Position numbers and translations under genes: made by a program. This document shows, in pieces, positions 6,167-12,785 of a stretch of DNA of 12,785 bases. Under the pieces are notes generated by a model. The model saw only the letters and a program-made list of their open reading frames with translations, was not told where the DNA came from and did not search any database. Every line of letters starts with the position of its first letter. Position 1 is the first letter of the stretch. Source of the DNA: Vampirovibrionales bacterium (GTDB lineage Bacteria > Cyanobacteriota > Vampirovibrionia > Vampirovibrionales > JAJTHC01); contig JAJTHC010000099.1 of NCBI GenBank assembly GCA_021299615.1, positions 1 through 12,785 of the forward strand, read 5' to 3'.

Positions 6167-8269
6167 CTACTCTTCCATGTTAATGGATGCCACTGCCTGC
6201 ACCTTCACATCAGGGATGAGTTCACTGTACGCCAAAACCACCGAATTCGGTAAATGCCTGTCTAACAGCTCAAACAACGGTAAACGAATACGAGGCGAAC
6301 ATAAGATCACAGGCGGTCTTCCGTAATGCTGTTGCACCATGCGAGACGTGTCACTAATCGCTTGAATCAACTGTTGCACCTGCATCGGATTCAACAAGAA
6401 CATGACGCCTAATTCCGTGCGTTGGCAGGCTTCATCCAACACCGTTTCCCACTCGTTCGACAAGGTGGCGGCTAGGAGTTGCTTGGTTTTATCCGCATGA
6501 GAAATACAGATTTGTCGCCCTAAAGACGCCCTCAACCGTTCGGAAAGTGTGTCGGATTCTCGGCTAAAACGGGCGTAATCACTCAAGCGTTCAAAAATAA
6601 ACTGAATATCTTTAATCGAAACTTTTTCTCGAATCAGGTTCACAAAAATCTTACGTAAATCGTTCGGCGTCAACATATTCGGCACAAGCTCTTGAATGAC
6701 ACTTGGGTCACTACCCCGCATCAGTTCCATGAGCTTCAGCACATCAATTTTCGTCATCACATCATCGACGTATTTAATCACCACCATTTGCAAGTGAGCA
6801 ATCACCGCATCGGTGGATTCCACCGCCACCGTCTGCAACTGTTCAGGAATATCGGCTTGAGCCACCCATAAGGCAGACACATTCAAAGCAGAATCCGTGC
6901 CTTGAATGACTTGTGCAGGCGGAGCCACGCCATAGGTTTCAAAATAACTTTGCAAAATCATGTAATAACCAGGGTAAACTTTGCCTGTGGCGACGGGGTT
7001 GCCTCGAATGGAAATGAGGTATTCGTAAGGTTCAATTTCGGTGGAATCCATAATGCGGATGTTGGGTAGAATGAAGCCGAGTTCATCGGTTAAGCGAGTC
7101 CGCAAGCCTGCAATTTTACCGAGTAGCTGCCCGTCTTGCTCAGGATCGGCAATCTGAAGGAGGCTTGCTCCCACTTGAAGGCTCAACACATCGACGCCCA
7201 TGCGTTCGTACATGCGGTTGGGGTTAATCATTTGTTGCATATTTTCTTGCACTTCTTGCAATTCACCCATTTGAGCCTGTACATCACTAGTGATGAATAC
7301 GCTAAACGCCATACCCCCTAGAATCAAGGCAAATAGCACAAAAGGCCACCAGCTTAAGCCTGTAATGGAAGAGGTCACCGCAATAAAGAGCAAGAACATC
7401 GCCGCAAAAATAAGACCATACGGCTTGCCACGAAACTGCGTGAAGAAATCTTTTGCCAAACTGTCCGATACACTGGTGGTACGAGTCAGGGTAATCCCAA
7501 TCGCCACCGACATAATCAGGGCGGGAATCTGAGATGCCAAGCCGTCACCGATTGTTAGAATCGTATACTTGTTGACGGCTTCCATAACAGGCAAGCCCTT
7601 CATCAAAACGCCAATGGCAATCCCCCCCACGATGTTAATAATCGTGATGATAATCGCCGCAATCGAATCCCCTTTAACGAACTTCATGGCTCCGTCCATC
7701 GAACCCAACAGGGACATTTCCCGTTGCAAGTTTTCACGCAATTGTCGTGCTTGATCAGGACCTATAAAGCCTGCGTTTAAGTCGCCATCGATCTGCATTT
7801 GTCGACCGCCCAAAGAGTCGAGAGCGAATCTCGCTCCAACTTCCGCCACACGTTCCGATCCCTTGGTAATAACCATAAAGTTCACGGTTAAGATGATTAA
7901 GAACAAAATCGCCCCAACCACCATGTTACCACCTGTAACAAACAGCCCGAAGGCTTCAACCATTTGCCCCGCATGCCCGTGTGCCAATACCGCCCGAGTA
8001 ACCGCAATCCCCAACGCCAAGCGAAACAAGGTAGACACCAAAATCAAAGATGGAATCGCCGCCAAATCCAGCGGTTGCTTAACGTACAAGGACATCATAA
8101 GCAAGACAACGGAAAGGCTGATGTTAAAGGCAATGGAAGCGTCCATAAACCAGTCAGGCAAAGGAACCAAAATGATCAGAATCAGAATAAGCACGCCAAT
8201 AACGAGCAATATCTCACTAATAGGAGGAATCGCAAAGGCGTTGTTTGGAGGAGCGTCGGACATCATCAT
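6167..8269 (-). CDS. flhA: FlhA/SctV-family export gate protein
   Basis: A 700-residue FHIPEP-family membrane protein, the usual length; it forms the nonameric export gate of flagellar and type III secretion systems. About eight membrane segments fall at 17-37, 42-62, 68-90, 111-135, 202-222, 238-262, 284-302 and 306-327. The conserved cytoplasmic loop follows segment 4: KGSERVAEVGARFALDSLGG, then RQMQID, then DLNAGFI at 163-169. The proline of the usual MPGKQM is glycine here (residue 154). MDGAMKFVKGD at 191-201 and LTIGDGLASQIPAL at 238-251 are strongly conserved. Residues 350-700 are the cytosolic ring domain, ending VILCSPRIRLPLFELL and VVLAYSELIPDVKVQAV. KGSERVAEV and MDGAMKFVKGD look closer to SctV than to classic FlhA, while the neighbours FliF and FliH look flagellar. 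Three tandem ATGs open the gene (8261-8269) and the ribosome binding site is weak. It is last in the block, 80 bases after fliH. Confidence 0.95.
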   Translation of the reverse strand: MMMSDAPPNNAFAIPPISEILLVIGVLILILIILVPLPDWFMDASIAFNISLSVVLLMMSLYVKQPLDLAAIPSLILVSTLFRLALGIAVTRAVLAHGHAGQMVEAFGLFVTGGNMVVGAILFLIILTVNFMVITKGSERVAEVGARFALDSLGGRQMQIDGDLNAGFIGPDQARQLRENLQREMSLLGSMDGAMKFVKGDSIAAIIITIINIVGGIAIGVLMKGLPVMEAVNKYTILTIGDGLASQIPALIMSVAIGITLTRTTSVSDSLAKDFFTQFRGKPYGLIFAAMFLLFIAVTSSITGLSWWPFVLFALILGGMAFSVFITSDVQAQMGELQEVQENMQQMINPNRMYERMGVDVLSLQVGASLLQIADPEQDGQLLGKIAGLRTRLTDELGFILPNIRIMDSTEIEPYEYLISIRGNPVATGKVYPGYYMILQSYFETYGVAPPAQVIQGTDSALNVSALWVAQADIPEQLQTVAVESTDAVIAHLQMVVIKYVDDVMTKIDVLKLMELMRGSDPSVIQELVPNMLTPNDLRKIFVNLIREKVSIKDIQFIFERLSDYARFSRESDTLSERLRASLGRQICISHADKTKQLLAATLSNEWETVLDEACQRTELGVMFLLNPMQVQQLIQAISDTSRMVQQHYGRPPVILCSPRIRLPLFELLDRHLPNSVVLAYSELIPDVKVQAVASINMEE

Positions 8270-8349
8270 TTATGTGGATTCTTTTTGGATTCGTTATTTA
8301 GTTATTATAGAGCAAGGCTATTACATTAGTATAAAGTATGTAGAAAGGT

Positions 8350-9312
8350 TTAATGTTCGTCGAAGGCTGGAGCATCCCACGTTTGGAGGGTGGCATCGCC
8401 TTCAAGCAAGTGATCAAACTCGGCTTCGGCGGAAGATTGTGAGGCGATCGCCACATTCGGCAAGCCTAAAATCTTGCGAATCATGTGAAGTTGCGTGGTA
8501 AAGGTCGCATCAATCTGCCCGCCTGATGTTTCCACAATGCAACTGCCTAAGTCGACTTCGGCGTCGCCCACCACAATAATATGGCGTTGCACTTCGCCTT
8601 GCCACGTTTCTTCATGTTCTTTAATATGTTGACGCAAAAATTTCACATCGCTGGGGTGGACTTTAAACACGACTTCTTTTTGGGTACGATCCACCTTGCC
8701 CAAGACGTCAAGAGCAATGCCCACGACCAAGGCTCGATCGCAAGACAGTTCCACCTTAATCAAACGCTGAGCGATCGCCATTGCCATGGGGGCAATGTCT
8801 TGCACGGATTTTTCAAGCACTTGGCTTTTAATCGTGTCGAGCTGATCTAAAATCTGCCAAATGGCTTTAGAAGATTCTTCGGCTTCTTTCATGCCTTCGG
8901 CGTATCCATTTTGCTTGGCTTCTTCAAAACCTGCGTGATACCCTTGGGGATGTCCATCTTGATAGCCTTGCATTTGCCCTGCTTGTTGCCCGACTTGATA
9001 CCCTTCTTGATAGCCAGCATTATAGGCGTCTTGATAGACGGCTTGCGTATCCACAGGCGGCTCGTGATCGCTACGACGGCGGTTATGGGCAATAGGATTT
9101 TGCGGTGGAGGTGCTTCTTCCCACACCAGTTGATTCAAAAAATCATCGTCCGAAGCGGTGGGAGCCGTAGGTTGCGACACCCCTGCTTGCTGATGAGCCA
9201 CTTGAGCCAACCACGGTGGCAACGGCTCGCCCGTGGGAAGCGACCCCTGATTTGTGTGACTCGTGGGGTTTTGTGGGGCGTGTTGTGAACGAATCCGTTT
9301 AATGAGGGGCAT
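8350..9312 (-). CDS. fliH: FliH/SctL-family stator of the export ATPase
   Basis: A 320-residue protein. Residues 1-92 are Pro/Gln-rich and disordered-looking. Residues 97-140 hold an uninterrupted GxxxG series, with Gly at 100, 104, 108, 112, 116, 120, 124 and 128, then 136 and 140; this glycine-repeat helix is the hallmark of FliH. Residues 141-285 are the FliH/SctL C-terminal domain, homologous to parts of the F/V-ATPase peripheral stalk, with GDAEVDLGSCIVETSGGQID and a following helix (residues 249-279). The last 40 residues are acidic. In known systems FliH dimers bind the ATPase FliI and tether it to the C-ring. No fliI gene is in the window. It lies 42 bases after the unrecognised gene and 80 before flhA. 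The ribosome binding site is modest (AAAGAGA about 9 bases ahead of the ATG). Two GCGATCGC octamers occur in the gene (8444, 8771). Confidence 0.9.
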   Translation of the reverse strand: MPLIKRIRSQHAPQNPTSHTNQGSLPTGEPLPPWLAQVAHQQAGVSQPTAPTASDDDFLNQLVWEEAPPPQNPIAHNRRRSDHEPPVDTQAVYQDAYNAGYQEGYQVGQQAGQMQGYQDGHPQGYHAGFEEAKQNGYAEGMKEAEESSKAIWQILDQLDTIKSQVLEKSVQDIAPMAMAIAQRLIKVELSCDRALVVGIALDVLGKVDRTQKEVVFKVHPSDVKFLRQHIKEHEETWQGEVQRHIIVVGDAEVDLGSCIVETSGGQIDATFTTQLHMIRKILGLPNVAIASQSSAEAEFDHLLEGDATLQTWDAPAFDEH

Positions 9313-9354
9313 AAGGGGTTTCTCTTTAAGTGATAGTTTTGGTAGTTTCGATAC

Positions 9355-10566
9355 CTAGGCAAGAATGGTATTGTAATAGTTGAACAGAGCCTGTTCGAGT
9401 TTAGGCGTCCACTGCGGGATTTGATTATACCCGTTGGGGTGCTTATGCACAAGTCCTGCTGTTTTAAATAAACGTTGTATTTCAGTGCGTTCCCCTTGCA
9501 TTAAGCTTTCCAATACGCTTCGGTTGTCTGGGCGAGCTAAAATCTCACACAAGGCATGACGCAGGCGTTTTTCTTGGGCATGGGGATCTTCCGCCACGGC
9601 TTTAACGTTGCGTCTAAACTCATTGAGCTTTTCTAGCACTTCATTCATCGGCAGTTCTTGGGCGATATTTTCCACATTCATGTAATGCACAATCTGATTA
9701 GCGACTTCGGCTGGGAACTGATTCAACCATTCATTTTGAAGTGGAGGGGCTTGCGTCGTTAAAAACAAAGCGAGTGCCGCCAATTTAAGTTGCACGTGTT
9801 TGGTGTTTTGATAGGGGATCGCAACAGGCTCTGGCTGAGGGGGACTCGCATATACGTCTTCATAAGACGGAAAAACTTGAGCCTGTTGAGGCGACGGCAT
9901 GGTATACATCGACGCTTGGGGATTCGCTTGAAAGGCAGGAACGTCTTCTTCCACCGTAAGCGTTTCTTCTTCAAGAGGCAGTTCAGCTTGAGGGGTTTTA
10001 TTAAATCGATTCGTGGGAGCATCAGGGGGCATGTCTTCTTGCCCAATTGGGCCATGAATATTTTCATATTCGCCCAAATAATGGTGCAAGGCACCTGCGA
10101 CCATTTGCTCTATCCAGCTTTCAAGTTGTTCATCGTCAAACTGTAGTTCGGGCGTTGCTTCTTGCCCTACGGTGGCGGAAACAAACTGCTTGGCTTGGAA
10201 AAAGGCATCTTTCGCTAAACCTTGCAAAATAATCGATTTGGGTTCACCTTTTAGATTGTGTTCTTGAGCTTTTTCACTGGCATAAATAATCGCATGGGTA
10301 AAAAGAGACAGTACCTTATAGCAATGTCCCACATTAAACGCCAAATAAGGAGCCTTCGGATCCTGCGGTTGAAAACCCGGTTCTTGCTGAAGCAAGCCCA
10401 CCGCCACTTGAATAAAGTGAGCCGTAATATCCGCAGAACGCTTGATTTCAGAAACATTCAAGCCTGAACTACTAAGGGCTTCCGTGACTTTTTCGGCAAA
10501 TTCCACCGAAAGGGCTTCGGCGTTCATGGAAATAATCAAAGGATCCACAGGGGGACGTTTTGCCAT
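9355..10566 (-). CDS. Unrecognised helical protein in the fliG position
   Basis: A soluble 403-residue protein I do not recognise. It has no signal peptide or membrane segment. Three parts are visible: a helical N-terminal region (about 15-170), an acidic, Pro/Gln-rich linker (171-255), and a helical C-terminal region (256-403). The last starts QLKLAALALFLTTQAPPLQN and continues FPAEVANQIVHYMNVENI, which vaguely recalls the amphipathic helices of FliG N/middle domains, though no FliG motif can be confirmed. It sits between fliF and fliH, where flagellar operons place fliG, and would be well placed to bridge the FliF tail to FliH. The start is firm: AAGGAGA (minus strand, 10580-10574) lies 7 bases ahead of the ATG, in the 21-base gap after fliF. 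It could be a diverged FliG or a lineage-specific adaptor. Confidence 0.85.
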   Translation of the reverse strand: MAKRPPVDPLIISMNAEALSVEFAEKVTEALSSSGLNVSEIKRSADITAHFIQVAVGLLQQEPGFQPQDPKAPYLAFNVGHCYKVLSLFTHAIIYASEKAQEHNLKGEPKSIILQGLAKDAFFQAKQFVSATVGQEATPELQFDDEQLESWIEQMVAGALHHYLGEYENIHGPIGQEDMPPDAPTNRFNKTPQAELPLEEETLTVEEDVPAFQANPQASMYTMPSPQQAQVFPSYEDVYASPPQPEPVAIPYQNTKHVQLKLAALALFLTTQAPPLQNEWLNQFPAEVANQIVHYMNVENIAQELPMNEVLEKLNEFRRNVKAVAEDPHAQEKRLRHALCEILARPDNRSVLESLMQGERTEIQRLFKTAGLVHKHPNGYNQIPQWTPKLEQALFNYYNTILA

Positions 10567-10587
10567 GCGTGAGTCTCCTTGTTTTCC

Positions 10588-12345
10588 TTATTCCGCTGAA
10601 CTCAACCACTGAGCAATGTTCATGTCTTGCGGACGAATCGCTGGCGCATCGTTGGACGCATTCTTCATGTTTTCGTTCAATTCTTTGAGGGCATCTTTCA
10701 GTTTTTCAACACTCTGTTGACGGGTGCGTTCCAACGTTTGATGCTGTTCCTGCTGGGCTTGCATCAACTGTTCATTCAACTGTTGCTGATATTGCAAGTG
10801 CGTTTGCGTTTCTTCCGCATGTTGACGCAATTGCTGTAATTCATTGATCGCCGAATCCAAGGTTTCCGCCGTATGCTGTGTCTTTCCACTATTACCCATA
10901 AACATCATAATAGCAACCGCTCCTATTACCGTAATCGCCATCCAAGGGAGCCACGTCATCACGCCAGCCGCCGTTTCAGGGCTTAATCCCGGCAATAAAA
11001 AGCCTGCCGTATTCATGGGCGGTTCAGGCAAGGGATCTTCTCCTGCCAACGGCTTGGGGTTTTCAAAATCGGTGCGAGCTAAACTTACATTCATTGGATT
11101 GACTCGTGGGCTTGCGGAACGAGCAATCAAGACCTGTAAATCTTCAGGCGGAATGTTGGGATAGTAATCGTCATCAATGGTCACCGCAATCGAAACATCT
11201 TCCACCATACCGGGTACGCTGGTTTCGACCCATTGCGTATGCCCGTTTTGATAGCTCACTTCGGTGCCTTCACGCAAGTAACCGTCATTACTACTACTTT
11301 TAGACATATTTTCCATCGACTGCATGGATTGACCTATTGCCACTTTGCTGTCGAGTTCAGGGGGTAAAAATCCCGAAACAGGCCCACTGGCTTTGCCGTT
11401 GGAACTCGTACTTCCTCCGCTACCGCCACCGAGTGTTTCTTGAAAGCGTTGCTTGCTGGCGACCACGGATTTAGATGGATCGAAGTTCTGCACCATGGTT
11501 TCTTTGGGGGATTCACGTAGGAAAGTCGAAACCGTCACCACATAACGCCCTTCGCCAATGAGCTTGTCGAGTTGAGCCGCCACTTTTTGCTTCATGTAAA
11601 AATCTTGATCCGCTGCCTTGTCTTGTAGTTCTAAGGCGGAATCTAGCACACTGTTATAAGTATTACCGTTGGTGTCAGACAACGCCACGTGCTTGGCTTC
11701 AAGCCCTTGAATGCCCCCTGCCATTAAATTGATGATGGCTCGTACCTTGTCTCGAGTCAGCCGTTCACCAGGAGGCAAGGTCACCTGCACCGCCGCCGAA
11801 GGAGGCTTACGATCACTGGCAAAAAGCGTGGGGTCTGCTATTGAAATTTTCACATGGGCGTCTTCCACAGGGGGCATTTTACGGATAATTCTGGCTAAAT
11901 CGCCTTCTTGCCCACGAGTAAGTTTGATTTGCTTTTCTTCACGGCTTGCCATCATATCGCTGGTGTCGAAGGCTTCCATGCCGAGCTTGCCGTCCATTAA
12001 GCCTGATTGTGCCAACGTCAGCAGGGCTTGATCTCGATCGTTTAAGGTGGCATCTTCGGCGAACATCAACGACACTTTGCCCCCTGTACCAGCGAGGGTG
12101 TCCAAGCGGATGTCTTGACGTGAGAGTAAGGCTCTGATTTCAACGGCTTTGCCTGCGGAAATATCGGTGGCGAGGGGGAGCTGTTCTTCGGTGAGGACTT
12201 TCGCCCCTTCATCCACCTTGACTTCTTTGCCTCCACTGCCTGCGACCGCCACCACGATGATAACAACCACAAGCAGGACGACCCCTCCGATGATGGAGAA
12301 GAAGAGCTTTTTATTTTCCATTAAGGCTTGCAATTGTGGAGGCAC
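10588..12345 (-). CDS. fliF: FliF, MS-ring protein of the flagellar/type III basal body
   Basis: A 585-residue protein, close to the usual FliF length. Residues 14-36 are membrane segment 1. The ring-building motifs follow: RBM1 at about 55-125 (LAQSGLMDGKLGMEAFD), and RBM2 at about 140-230 with DPTLFASDRKPPSAAVQVTL and INLMAGGIQGLEAKHV. The RBM3/collar region at about 235-430 has NFDPSKSVVASKQ, a Gly/Ser-rich loop at 306-323, and VEDVSIAVTIDDD. Residues 463-484 are membrane segment 2. The cytoplasmic tail (485-585) is a Gln-rich predicted coiled coil (about 495-560) ending RPQDMNIAQWL. The collar and two-membrane layout mark this as FliF rather than the shorter SctJ lipoprotein. The start is GTG, chosen because AGGGA (12357-12353, minus) lies 7 bases ahead; the ATG at 12321 has no such site. 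It is first in the block, with 21 bases before the next gene. Confidence 0.93.
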   Translation of the reverse strand: MPPQLQALMENKKLFFSIIGGVVLLVVVIIVVAVAGSGGKEVKVDEGAKVLTEEQLPLATDISAGKAVEIRALLSRQDIRLDTLAGTGGKVSLMFAEDATLNDRDQALLTLAQSGLMDGKLGMEAFDTSDMMASREEKQIKLTRGQEGDLARIIRKMPPVEDAHVKISIADPTLFASDRKPPSAAVQVTLPPGERLTRDKVRAIINLMAGGIQGLEAKHVALSDTNGNTYNSVLDSALELQDKAADQDFYMKQKVAAQLDKLIGEGRYVVTVSTFLRESPKETMVQNFDPSKSVVASKQRFQETLGGGSGGSTSSNGKASGPVSGFLPPELDSKVAIGQSMQSMENMSKSSSNDGYLREGTEVSYQNGHTQWVETSVPGMVEDVSIAVTIDDDYYPNIPPEDLQVLIARSASPRVNPMNVSLARTDFENPKPLAGEDPLPEPPMNTAGFLLPGLSPETAAGVMTWLPWMAITVIGAVAIMMFMGNSGKTQHTAETLDSAINELQQLRQHAEETQTHLQYQQQLNEQLMQAQQEQHQTLERTRQQSVEKLKDALKELNENMKNASNDAPAIRPQDMNIAQWLSSAE

Positions 12346-12352
12346 GCTAAAA

Positions 12353-12357
12353 TCCCT
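12353..12357 (-). promoter_or_regulatory. Ribosome binding site deciding the GTG start of fliF
   Basis: AGGGA on the minus strand is 7 bases upstream of the GTG at 12345. No purine-rich site precedes the alternative ATG at 12321. Confidence 0.5.
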
Positions 12358-12380
12358 AGCTTAAGATAAAATGGCTTTGT

Positions 12381-12502
12381 CCCCCCTCCTAATTTTAGCA
12401 GGGGGTTAGGGGGCGGTTAAACTCACAAACGTAGTCTAAGGTTTAACCTCACCCTCGAACGTCTAAAGACGTTCTCTTCCCTCTCCTAAAATTAGGAGAG
12501 GG
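12381..12502. repeat. Palindrome-rich intergenic element, about 122 bp
   Basis: Three hairpins lie in a row. The first is CCCCC (12382-12386) with GGGGG (12401-12405) around an inner CTAA/TTAG. The second is GAACGTC (12457-12463) with GACGTTC (12468-12474), a perfect 7-bp stem with loop TAAA. The third is CCCTCTCCTAA (12479-12489) with TTAGGAGAGGG (12492-12502), a perfect 11-bp stem around AA. G-runs (GGGGG TTA GGGGG, 12401-12413) follow the first. CTCCTAA followed by TTTTAG or AATTAG recurs in the first and third hairpins, so the element's ends are related to each other. It looks like a non-autonomous intergenic repeat. Confidence 0.65.
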
Positions 12503-12609
12503 TATACGGAAAATACTTTAAAATATGACAGTATTCGTCTAGTCTTATTTTAGCAAGTTCTCAAAGCGGTTTTCAGGATTCTTGAATGGCTTCCACTGTT
12601 TAGGGTATG

Positions 12610-12653
12610 AAACTCTAAACTTGGCTATAAATCACGTCCCTACATTTATAGCC
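12610..12653. repeat. Partial dispersed-repeat end forming a hairpin
   Basis: 12610-12629 matches the reverse complement of the left end of copy A at 17 of 20 positions. It leads into a perfect 10-bp inverted repeat, GGCTATAAAT (12623-12632) with ATTTATAGCC (12644-12653). The right arm is also the left end of copy B, so two element ends meet here head to head. Confidence 0.6.
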
Positions 12654-12785
12654 GAATTGATAATTTTCTGTACAGTGTCTATACGTTGTCGCTACGATTA
12701 TTTTGTTCTGTTATGTAGGTCTGTCTACACGCCCTCACAAAATAATCTAGGCTCCTAGTCTAGCCTACTGTACAGAAAACTCTAA
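12647..12785 (-). repeat. Dispersed structured repeat, copy B (runs to the window edge)
   Basis: This is the same family as the repeat at 5896-6042, in opposite orientation. The outer stem is TTTTCTGTACAGT (12664-12676) with ACTGTACAGAAAA (12767-12779), perfect over 13 bp. The middle stem is GATTATTTTGT (12696-12706) with ACAAAATAATC (12737-12747), perfect over 11 bp. The inner stem is TGTAG (12714-12718) with CTACA (12725-12729). The window stops inside the right terminal repeat, so its full length is unknown. Confidence 0.75.

Larger units (their letters stand above)
12346..12785. other. Upstream region of fliF, gene-free, repeat-filled
   Basis: At least 440 bases with no credible gene. 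They contain the palindrome-rich element at 12381-12502, a partial repeat end plus hairpin at 12610-12653, and dispersed repeat copy B from 12647 to the edge. The promoter of the fliF block should lie here, but I found no convincing -35/-10 pair on the minus strand. Confidence 0.6.

Noticed and set aside
8304..8309. TATAAT on the minus strand between fliH and flhA as a separate flhA promoter
   Set aside because: No -35-like hexamer occurs at 16-18 bases upstream.
7863..8501. 212-residue plus-strand open frame opposite flhA and fliH
   Set aside because: It lies antisense to two well-supported genes, and its composition reads as a frame shadow.
11400..11430. Gly/Ser-rich stretch in fliF as another tandem repeat
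   Set aside because: It is a short irregular loop without repeating DNA units, in the known variable part of the FliF collar region.

Overview
The window comes from a diderm (Gram-negative-type) bacterium. It carries two outer-membrane secretin genes and part of a flagellar/type III export apparatus. By eye, base composition is slightly AT-rich and does not obviously change between genes. I cannot place the organism confidently. Two copies of GCGATCGC (the cyanobacterial HIP1 octamer) lie close together in the fliH gene, a weak pointer to the cyanobacteria/Vampirovibrionia side of the tree.

Left part (166-5316, + strand): a tight three-gene operon. It encodes an inner-membrane protein with a C-terminal PilP/GspC-like periplasmic domain, followed by two different secretins of the GspD/PilQ superfamily. 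Each secretin carries a glycine-rich insert in its periplasmic N-domain region, encoded by in-frame tandem DNA repeats (24-bp units in the first, sixteen 12-bp units in the second). The expected product is an envelope-spanning channel of type IV pilus or type II secretion type.

Middle (5317-6166): a gene-free convergent region. It holds ten tandem 22-bp units, an imperfect inverted repeat, several hairpins and copy A of a dispersed structured repeat.

Right part (12345 down to 6167, - strand): a four-gene block in the order fliF, an unrecognised helical protein, fliH, flhA. FliF has the full flagellar-type layout, including the RBM3/collar region. FliH has a perfect GxxxG series. FlhA is full length. 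The unrecognised gene occupies the usual fliG position. The ATPase, FliPQR, FlhB, rod, hook and filament genes are not in the window, so a working flagellum cannot be claimed.

Right edge (12346-12785): the upstream region of fliF. It contains a compact palindrome-rich repeat (12381-12502) and copy B of the dispersed repeat, in opposite orientation to copy A, so A and B bracket the export block. A and B share about 40 nearly identical bases. Both can form the same middle and inner stems, although the middle stem has a different sequence in each. This looks like compensatory change and is the most novel signal in the window.
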